Positions 58,558 to 64,000 of a stretch of DNA of 64,000 bases are shown here, one piece after another (positions within the stretch are counted from its first letter, which is position 1; every line of letters begins with the position of its first letter). Position numbers and translations under genes: made by a program. The notes beneath the pieces are model-generated. The model ran no database searches. It had not been told where the DNA came from and saw nothing but the letters and a program-made list of their open reading frames with translations. This DNA comes from Pseudoclavibacter sp. RFBB5 (lineage in GTDB: Bacteria > Actinomycetota > Actinomycetes > Actinomycetales > Microbacteriaceae), in contig NZ_PSTZ01000004.1 of the NCBI RefSeq assembly GCF_002931555.1, positions 1 through 64,000 on the forward strand, read 5' to 3'.

Positions 58558-59514
58558 GTGTCAGCGCGTCGCGTGGTGTACGCCGTGAACCCGTCGGCGG
58601 GGCGAGGTGCACCCTCCGACCTAGGGCGCAGGCTCGCCGGGGGAGTGGGCGGCGCCCAGCTGCCCGACCTCGAGGTGGTGCTGGTGACCGCCGGCTCCAT
58701 GCCGGAGCTCCGGAGCCGCGTCGTCACCGAGCTCGCGCATCCGGGCGGCGTGGATGCGCTGGTCGTGATGGGCGGCGACGGCATGGTCTCTCTGGGGACG
58801 GGTCTCGTCGCGGGCACCGGAGTGCCGCTCGGGATCGTACCAGCAGGTACCGGCAACGACTTCGCGCGCGGCGCCGGGATCAGGCGGGATGCTCCCGCTG
58901 TCGGAATCGAGCGGATGCTGACAGCCCTGCGCACCGGTGACGCCGGCGTTCGCGAGGTCGACGTGGTGCGCCTTGCCCTCGACGGTGTCGAGCACGTCGC
59001 CCTCAACTCGGTGAACATCGGCTTTGACGCGGTGGTGAACCGTCGCGCGAACGAGCTCCGACGGCTGCCGGGGACGGCTCGTTACATCGCCGCGCTGCTG
59101 GATTCGGTGCGGAGCTTCTCGCCCCTCGAATTCGGTGTCTCGGTCGATGGTGGTCCCACGCGCGCCGTCGCTGCCGAGCTGCTCGCGATCTTGAACGGGT
59201 CCTCGATCGGCGGCGGCATCAGGGTCGCGCCCCACGCGGTCATCGACGACGGCGCCCTCGACCTCTTCGTCGTCGGACGGCTCTCGAAGCTCGGGCTGCT
59301 CACGCTGTTTCCCCTTGCGATGGTGGGCCTGCACACGCGGCTGCCCGCCGTCTCCTTCGAGCGGATGCGGCGCATCCGCGTGCAAGTGCCCGCGGGTGTG
59401 CTCGTCTACGCCGACGGGGAGGAGCTGCGCGGGCCGGACCAGCACGCGTGCACGCTCGACGCGCGGGTGGACCCGGGCGCGCTGCGGCTCGTCCAGCCCC
59501 GGCGGCCCGCCTGA
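58558..59514 (+). CDS. Diacylglycerol-kinase-family lipid kinase
   Basis: The GTG at 58558 gives a 318-aa protein of the DgkB/YegS family: VVYAVNPSAGRGAPS near the start, LVVMGGDGMVSLGTGLVAGTG (GGDG at 72-75, the nucleotide-binding signature) and LGIVPAGTGNDFARGAGI. The C-terminal beta domain includes VAAELLAILNGSSIGGGIRVAPHAVIDDGALDLFVVG and YADGEEL. Such enzymes phosphorylate diacylglycerol or related lipids at the membrane. It lies 32 bp after the permease gene and might be co-transcribed, though a functional link is not evident. A tRNA gene follows. Confidence 0.92.
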   Translation: MSARRVVYAVNPSAGRGAPSDLGRRLAGGVGGAQLPDLEVVLVTAGSMPELRSRVVTELAHPGGVDALVVMGGDGMVSLGTGLVAGTGVPLGIVPAGTGNDFARGAGIRRDAPAVGIERMLTALRTGDAGVREVDVVRLALDGVEHVALNSVNIGFDAVVNRRANELRRLPGTARYIAALLDSVRSFSPLEFGVSVDGGPTRAVAAELLAILNGSSIGGGIRVAPHAVIDDGALDLFVVGRLSKLGLLTLFPLAMVGLHTRLPAVSFERMRRIRVQVPAGVLVYADGEELRGPDQHACTLDARVDPGALRLVQPRRPA

Positions 59515-59536
59515 CGCGCCGTCGTCGACCCCCGAT

Positions 59537-59567
59537 TTGCATTCGACCCCATGGTTCGTACTAAGAT
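59537..59567 (+). promoter_or_regulatory. Promoter of tRNA-Ser
   Basis: TTGCAT (59537-59542) and TACTAA (59559-59564), spaced 16 bp, lie just upstream of the tRNA gene. Confidence 0.6.
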
Positions 59568-59574
59568 TCCCCAC

Positions 59575-59664
59575 GGTGACGTGTCCGAGCGGCCGAAGGT
59601 GCAACACTCGAAATGTTGTGTAGGGGCGACTCTACCGTGGGTTCAAATCCCACCGTCACCGCCA
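59575..59664 (+). tRNA. tRNA-Ser (anticodon CGA)
   Basis: The acceptor stem GGTGACG (59575-59581) pairs with CGTCACC (59654-59660); the discriminator is G and CCA is encoded (59662-59664). The anticodon stem CAACA/TGTTG encloses the loop CTCGAAA, anticodon CGA at 59609-59611, which reads UCG. A long variable arm (class II) and the T-loop GGTTCAAATCC are present. A strong terminator follows. Confidence 0.96.
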
Positions 59665-59667
59665 TCT

Positions 59668-59713
59668 GAAAGGCCCCGACTTCCCTGCGTTTGCAAGGGA
59701 GTCGGGGCCTTTC
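59668..59713. terminator. Hairpin terminator after tRNA-Ser
   Basis: GAAAGGCCCCGACTTCCCT (59668-59686) pairs with AGGGAGTCGGGGCCTTTC (59696-59713) with one bulged base. It also serves the convergent CPBP gene that ends at 59722. Confidence 0.85.
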
Positions 59714-59721
59714 TGCTGCCG

Positions 59722-60573
59722 TCATCGCGACCGCTCTGCCTCGTGCTCATTGGAAGGCTGCGATGCAGGGGTGACCCGCCCGCGGATGAAGATGATCGCC
59801 ACCAGGCCGAAGAGGATCACCGCGATGTTGCCGAACCCGGCGAACGCCGTGAGCGGCCCGATGCCAGGGTGCGCGGTGAGCAGGAAGATGCTTGGGTCGG
59901 TGGTCGCGTGCAGGAGGATCGGCCAGATCAGGTTGCCCGTGACGCGGAGCGCGAGGTACATGCAGATGCCGAACGCGAACGTGTACAGCACCTGGATTGC
60001 AGTCGCGAACACGCTCTGACCGGTGAGCACGTTCGCGGAGTGCATCGCCGCGAAGAGCGCCGCTGACACGGTCGCTGTCGCGATCTCCGAATGGCCCGCC
60101 TTGCGCATGAGGTTCACGACGTACCCGCGGGTGAGTACCTCCTCGGCGAAGCCGATGCACAACCCCGCGACCAGCCAGGCCGCGACCAGGTCGAGTCCGG
60201 CCGAGTCGTAGTCGAGCGCCGCGAACCGGAGCGCGTTGAAGACCAGCACCACCGCGACGGCGATCCACATCCACCCCCTGCCCCGGATGGGCTGCGGCGC
60301 GAACAGCTCGCGCAGCCAGCCGAGCGAGAGCGCGAAGGCCACGAGGAGGAGGCCACCCAGGGCGATCGGAAGTGCGAAGCCCACGATGATCGCGCCTGCC
60401 GAGCTGGGCTCAAGGCCGTCCTCGAAAGGCAGGAACAGCAACCCGCCCAGCTGGTAGAGCACATAGTAGGCCACGACGAGCACGACGGCCTTCCACCACC
60501 CGCCCCGCTCCCAGAACGCCTTCCAGCTGGGTTTCGGGGCAGCCTGGGCGAGGTCGTCGGTTCGGCCGCTCAT
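59722..60573 (-). CDS. CPBP-family intramembrane metalloprotease
   Basis: The 283-aa product has seven or eight membrane segments. The CPBP/Abi motifs are motif 1 AEEVLTRGYVVNLMRKA (Glu144, Glu145, Arg149), motif 2 ALFAAMHSANVLTG (His178), and a third His in WPILLHATTD. These form the metal site of the Rce1-like proteases. Bacterial relatives are involved in self-immunity to bacteriocins or in protein processing; here no bacteriocin genes are seen. The start is the ATG at 60573. Confidence 0.92.
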   Translation of the reverse strand: MSGRTDDLAQAAPKPSWKAFWERGGWWKAVVLVVAYYVLYQLGGLLFLPFEDGLEPSSAGAIIVGFALPIALGGLLLVAFALSLGWLRELFAPQPIRGRGWMWIAVAVVLVFNALRFAALDYDSAGLDLVAAWLVAGLCIGFAEEVLTRGYVVNLMRKAGHSEIATATVSAALFAAMHSANVLTGQSVFATAIQVLYTFAFGICMYLALRVTGNLIWPILLHATTDPSIFLLTAHPGIGPLTAFAGFGNIAVILFGLVAIIFIRGRVTPASQPSNEHEAERSR

Positions 60574-60671
60574 CGGCGCACTCCAAGGGGTCGGGGGAGG
60601 GCCGCCTCGGGGGATCGCTCGACCTGAGCACAGAGCCTACTGAGCACGGAGGGTGCGCAGGAGAGCGAACC

Positions 60672-61034
60672 TCACCACCCGTGCGTGTTCATCCACTCGC
60701 GTCGCTGGTCTGCTTCCTCCCGGCTGGGGTCTCCGCGCCAGGAGTCGTGATCGGCGAGCTCGCCGGCCTCGAGCGCCACGAATGCGAAGCAGACCGGGCA
60801 GATCGCCCTGCCATGGGGAAAGCCGTCGGCGAGCGGCGGCGCGGGGGCGGCCTGGGTTCCGCTTCCTGGGCAGCGCGGCCCATCGGCGTTCACGTCGCTC
60901 CACAGGATGCTCGAGCCGGTTCGATTGTGCAGGCCCGCGTGCCCGGCCCGTCTCGTGCAGATCTCGCCGTCGCGGCGGCTGAGGCACAGCATCCGAGCCG
61001 CGCCGGGCAGCTGCGCGATCGGGCGGTTGCTCAT
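60672..61034 (-). CDS. Small Cys/His-containing hypothetical protein
   Basis: The 120-aa product starts at 61034, where its ATG overlaps the stop of the VOC gene (61031-61033), so the two are co-translated. It has cysteines in MLCLSRRDGEICTRRAGH, DGPRCPG and AICPVCFAF, and several histidines (GHAGLH, FPHG, DHD), suggesting a small zinc-binding fold. The C-terminus is Arg/Glu-rich (DPSREEADQRREW). I do not recognise a family. The bases 60574-60671 between it and the CPBP gene hold nothing notable. Confidence 0.7.
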   Translation of the reverse strand: MSNRPIAQLPGAARMLCLSRRDGEICTRRAGHAGLHNRTGSSILWSDVNADGPRCPGSGTQAAPAPPLADGFPHGRAICPVCFAFVALEAGELADHDSWRGDPSREEADQRREWMNTHGW

Positions 61035-61393
61035 CGCTCTCCGATGAGGTTGAGCTGCGTGCCGTCGATGTCGACGAGGTAGCCGACCATGCCACCCCAC
61101 CTTTCCCGGGCGACCGGATGCAGGCGGGGGAACCCGACACGCGTCTCTGGCACGCCCGTCGCCAGGATGGCCGCATACAGCGCGTCGACGTCGGCGACCC
61201 GGATGCTGCACATCGCGGCGCTCGCGTACGGATCGACCTTCGGATGCGGGAAGAACTCGAGCACGACCGTGCCCTTCGCCAGGATCATCCACCCCTCGTC
61301 GCGGAAAGTCTCGGCGAAGCCAAACGAACCGTAGAAGTCTGCCGTCGCGTCGAAGTCTCGAGCGGGGAGGTTGGGGACGGCACGATCGCGCAT
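61031..61393 (-). CDS. VOC-superfamily protein (bleomycin-resistance-like)
   Basis: The 120-aa protein has the vicinal-oxygen-chelate fold pattern: VPNLPARDFDATADFYGSFGFAETFRDEGWMIL (first beta-alpha-beta-beta-beta unit) and MCSIRVADVDALYAAILATGVPE with GYLVDIDGTQLNLIGER at the end (second unit). It resembles bleomycin-binding proteins such as Ble, which act by sequestration rather than catalysis; it may instead be a glyoxalase-type enzyme. The downstream small gene overlaps it by four bases. Confidence 0.88.
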   Translation of the reverse strand: MRDRAVPNLPARDFDATADFYGSFGFAETFRDEGWMILAKGTVVLEFFPHPKVDPYASAAMCSIRVADVDALYAAILATGVPETRVGFPRLHPVARERWGGMVGYLVDIDGTQLNLIGER

Positions 61394-61490
61394 GTCGCAA
61401 GCCTATGCACGGAGTTGGGGAGGGCGCTCTGCTCGGCTTCCAGGCAGTGCGTCCCGATCTGCTCGGATGCGTCGTCGGTAGACTCGCGGC

Positions 61491-62090
61491 ATGCCAGACC
61501 CCCGAGCTTCAGAGGACGACGAGCAGTTCGCGGTCACCTCGCTTGGGCTTGCGGTGCGCGCCGGGCGGAAGCGCCTCGATCTCTCCGTCCACGCGCTCGC
61601 GAAGCAGGCCGGGGTGAGTCTCGGTCTCGTCAGCCAGCTGGAGCGGGGCATCGGCAACCCGTCGCTGGGGTCGATCCAGCGGCTCGCCACCGCGCTCGGA
61701 GTTCCGATCACGCAGCTCCTGGAGCCTTCGGCACCCGACTTTGCTGTCGTCACCCACGACCGGCGGCTGCGGCTGCCGACCCCCACCGATGTGCCAGAGG
61801 ACGAGCGGGCGGTGCGCGAGCTGCTGACACCCCGTAGCGAGTCGACGCTGCAGCTCATCCGCTCAGTCCTTCCTCCGCGCTTCACGAACGCGGGTCGCCC
61901 GTTCCGGCATATCGGGACCGAGAGCGTCACGGTGCTGTCCGGGCGGCTCATGGTGGTGCACGGAGAAGAGGAAGTTGTCCTCGGGGCTGGGGACACGGCG
62001 ACCTACGCGTGCTCGACCGCCCATTGGTGGTCGAACGAGCACGACGGTGAGACTGTTGTCATCGGGGCCGTGAGCCCCTTCGAGCGTTAG
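61491..62090 (+). CDS. XRE-family regulator with cupin sensor domain
   Basis: The 199-aa product has an N-terminal helix-turn-helix (about 17-70: GLAVRAGRKRLDLSVHALAKQAGVSLGLVSQLERGIGNPSLGSIQRLATALGV, in landmarks VHALAKQAGVSLGLVSQLER and NPSLGSIQRLA) and a C-terminal cupin_2 domain (about 115-195, FRHIGTESVTVLSGRLMVVHG, LGAGDTATYACSTAHWWSN). Such regulators respond to small ligands and often control nearby metabolic or transport genes. The ATG at 61491 follows TAGACT (61479-61484) by six bases, so the message is leaderless. It is convergent and overlaps the DUF1028 gene by four bases. The peptide transporter gene nearby is a candidate target. Confidence 0.9.
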   Translation: MPDPRASEDDEQFAVTSLGLAVRAGRKRLDLSVHALAKQAGVSLGLVSQLERGIGNPSLGSIQRLATALGVPITQLLEPSAPDFAVVTHDRRLRLPTPTDVPEDERAVRELLTPRSESTLQLIRSVLPPRFTNAGRPFRHIGTESVTVLSGRLMVVHGEEEVVLGAGDTATYACSTAHWWSNEHDGETVVIGAVSPFER

Positions 62091-62809
62091 GTTCCGGCTG
62101 CGTCCTGCTCCACGGCGGCCGGTCTACCGGACACGAGGTTCTCGTCGAGGTCGCGGATGCGCAGCTCGAGGAGACGGTCGAGCGCGCCAATCGGGGTGTC
62201 GTCGTCGTCGACTCTCAGATCGATCGCGAGGTCCGGCGGATGGCTGCGGTGCTCCTGTCTGCGTGCGACGAGCACCGCGGCGCTCTGCCGGCCACGCGCA
62301 TCCCCGCCAGCGGATTGGCCCGCCTGCAGCGCCGCGAGGAGTCGGCGCGCGAACGCCGCGACGGGGTTCGCGTGCGCACCCGCGGAATCCGCGGGCTGAG
62401 CGCCGCTGCGTTCGAATGAGTCGGCAACCGCATCGAGGACGTCCTGGCCCGTCAGCAGGTTGCCGACAGTCACGTAATCGACGCCCTGTCGCTGGCCTGT
62501 CCACGCGCTCGTCTGCTTCCCGACCCACGCGCCGGTTCTCCCGGTCAGGTCAAGCGCCGCAGTCTGCCGGAGCTCCGGTTGCTGGTCCCATTCGGTCACG
62601 CGGCGAACCACGGACTCTGGCGACTCACCCGCCGCTAGGGCGTCCAGCATCCGGCCACGCAGCGCGCGGTTTGTCCACGCCTGACTCGCAACAGCGCCGA
62701 CGGCGGGATCTATGGCCAGCACCGCGTTGCCGACGGCGAGCGAGCGGCTGGCGGTCACCGCGCCGAGGAGGCCAGCTACGCGATCAAGCGCCAGGAGCGT
62801 GAAGGTCAT
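62087..62809 (-). CDS. DUF1028 (Ntn-hydrolase-like) protein
   Basis: The ATG at 62809 follows ACGAGGACACCA. The 240-aa product matches DUF1028: TFTLLALDRVAGLLGAVTASRSLAVGN at the start, with VGAVASQAWTNRALRGRMLDALAAGESPESVV and QTAALDLTGRTGAWVGKQTSAWTGQ. The predicted N-terminal nucleophile would be exposed after Met removal (Thr2). It lacks the peptidoglycan-binding C-terminal part of long members. Genes of this type often accompany peptide ABC transporters, as here, where a peptide-binding lipoprotein gene starts divergently. Confidence 0.88.
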   Translation of the reverse strand: MTFTLLALDRVAGLLGAVTASRSLAVGNAVLAIDPAVGAVASQAWTNRALRGRMLDALAAGESPESVVRRVTEWDQQPELRQTAALDLTGRTGAWVGKQTSAWTGQRQGVDYVTVGNLLTGQDVLDAVADSFERSGAQPADSAGAHANPVAAFARRLLAALQAGQSAGGDARGRQSAAVLVARRQEHRSHPPDLAIDLRVDDDDTPIGALDRLLELRIRDLDENLVSGRPAAVEQDAAGT

Positions 62810-62969
62810 TGGTGTCCTCGTCTCAGCGGATTGGCCCCGGGATGGGAAATCCCGCGGGCCGGGACCGTTTGTGACGATCCTGTTTCGACCGCCCGGCGGT
62901 CTTGTACCTCGCTCAAGCGTGCCACATACTGATGAAACATTCACGAAAATGATCGAAGTGGAGTGCACC

Positions 62970-64000
62970 ATGCAACGACGACGTGCTGGGATCGGAGCCG
63001 CGGCCATTGGCGCGCTCCTCGTCTTGAGCGGATGCTCGGCAGGTGAGAGCGTCGACATCGGCGGCGGCGAGGGTGTCGAGGGTGAGGTGCTGTACGCCGC
63101 TATCGGTGGCGAGCCGGACCAGCTCGACCCGCACAAGACCTCCTCCTACTTCTCGTTCCAGGTCCTCGAGAACGTCTATGACACCCTGGTCGAGCCGGAC
63201 GAGAACCTCGAGATGCAGCCGGCGCTCGCGGAGTCGTGGGAGACGAGCGAGGACCAGCTGACATGGACCTTCAAGCTTCGCGACGGGGTCACATTCCACG
63301 ACGGGTCCGACTTCACAAGCGAAGACGTCGTGTACTCGTACAACCGCATCATCGACGAGGAGCTCTCCAACGCCTGGAAGTTCGACGCCGTCACGAACAT
63401 CGAAGCGCCCGACGACTCGACGGTAGTCGTGACCGTCTCCCAGCCCACCCCGAACCTGCTGTCCAACATTGGCGGCTTCAAGGGCATGGCGATCGTAGAG
63501 CAGGCCAACGTCGAGTCCGGTGAGATCGCGAACAAGCCCATCGGCACCGGCCCCTTCTCGCTCGCGAACTACACGAGCGGCGACAGCATCGAGCTCGCCG
63601 CCAACGCCGACTACTGGGACGGCGCGCCAAGCATCGGCGGTGTCGAGTTCCAGTTCATCTCGGAGCCCTCCACTGCACTCGCGGCCCTCAAGAGCGGCGA
63701 GATCCAGTGGACCGACGTCGTCCCGACGCAGCAGGTTGCAGAGCTCAGCGGCGACGAGTCGATCGAACTCGGCCAGAGCCCGTCGAGCGACTACTGGTAC
63801 CTCGCGCTCAACGAGGGCAAGGAGCAATGGAAGGACCCGCGAGTCCGCCAGGCGATCGCTTACGCCGTCGACCGCGACGCGATCGTGCAGGCCGTCAGCT
63901 ACGGGACAGCGCAGGCGAACCAGCTCGCGATCCCGCAGGACAGCGTCTGGTACACGGAGTACGACAAGTACTCCACGGACATCGAGGAGTCGAAGCGCCT
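62970..64000 (+). CDS. ABC transporter peptide-binding lipoprotein (partial)
   Basis: The ATG at 62970 follows GTGGAG. The frame is open to the window edge (343 codons), so the C-terminal part is missing. A lipobox LSGC (Cys22) ends the signal peptide. The mature part is a family 5 extracellular solute-binding protein (DppA/OppA-like): LYAAIGGEPDQLDPHKTSSYFSFQVLENVYDTLVEPD in landmarks EPDQLDPHKT and VLENVYDTLVEP, LAESWETSEDQLTWTFKLRDGVTFHDG, KPIGTGPFSLANY and VRQAIAYAVDRDAI. It captures oligopeptides or related solutes outside the membrane; permease and ATPase genes probably follow beyond the window. Confidence 0.92.
   Translation, partial: MQRRRAGIGAAAIGALLVLSGCSAGESVDIGGGEGVEGEVLYAAIGGEPDQLDPHKTSSYFSFQVLENVYDTLVEPDENLEMQPALAESWETSEDQLTWTFKLRDGVTFHDGSDFTSEDVVYSYNRIIDEELSNAWKFDAVTNIEAPDDSTVVVTVSQPTPNLLSNIGGFKGMAIVEQANVESGEIANKPIGTGPFSLANYTSGDSIELAANADYWDGAPSIGGVEFQFISEPSTALAALKSGEIQWTDVVPTQQVAELSGDESIELGQSPSSDYWYLALNEGKEQWKDPRVRQAIAYAVDRDAIVQAVSYGTAQANQLAIPQDSVWYTEYDKYSTDIEESKR

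Overview
The window is high-GC DNA with short intergenic gaps, frequent GTG/TTG starts, several apparently leaderless genes, LATTG-type sorting signals and a panC-lysS-clpC gene set. This points to an actinobacterium, most likely of the family Microbacteriaceae (inference from gene content; no 16S rRNA is present).

Layout. 1-5150: a nested inverted repeat, then a stress/envelope block on the + strand: a 61-aa repeat protein, manganese catalase, a LEA-like membrane-tethered repeat protein, an actinobacterial holin-X protein, a DUF3618 protein and a YihY-type membrane protein. 5227-8056: a truncated Tat-signal gene coupled to a LuxR regulator without an ATPase domain, then a GH114-like lipoprotein. 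8057-10256: an IS110-family element with a candidate bridge-RNA region and an IS481 transposase remnant. 10609-17921: an envelope/exopolysaccharide block (LCP ligase, polyprenyl-phosphate glycosylphosphotransferase) followed by a PqqD-like protein, a frameshifted nucleotidyltransferase, an HPr-kinase-like ATPase and a type I signal peptidase, then a decayed surface-protein gene. 18896-20502: two tandem 219-aa Tat-exported paralogues. 20647-28426: a housekeeping run (YdcF-like protein, two PH-domain proteins, DUF2520-like protein, PanC, low-molecular-weight phosphatase, LysS). 28427-43275: accessory genes between lysS and clpC (DUF559 nuclease-like gene bracketed by a palindromic repeat, FUSC-like protein, Tat-exported RCC1-like propeller, another Tat protein, BCCT transporter, HAD phosphatase, MFS exporter, lipoprotein, MalT-like LuxR regulator, Tat protein). 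43475-64000: clpC, a PadR/membrane-protein pair, MFS, Ppx/GppA, a GNAT acetyltransferase, a LATTG-anchored nucleotidase, radA, a sugar ABC cassette without its ATPase, a diacylglycerol-kinase-like protein, tRNA-Ser(CGA), a CPBP protease, a VOC protein, an XRE-cupin regulator, a DUF1028 protein and the start of a peptide-binding lipoprotein gene cut by the window end.

The most distinctive signal is a dispersed set of six Tat-exported proteins whose signal peptides share RR-x-[LVI]-[LI]-x4-W-[TSA]-[TA]-P. One is truncated and coupled to a LuxR gene, one follows a complete MalT-like LuxR gene, two are tandem paralogues and two are divergent neighbours. A GGACTA direct repeat of 13-bp period occurs upstream of two of these loci. 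The second notable item is the PqqD/nucleotidyltransferase/HPr-kinase/signal-peptidase set, which resembles the accessory part of lasso-peptide clusters but has no visible precursor, B2 or cyclase gene.
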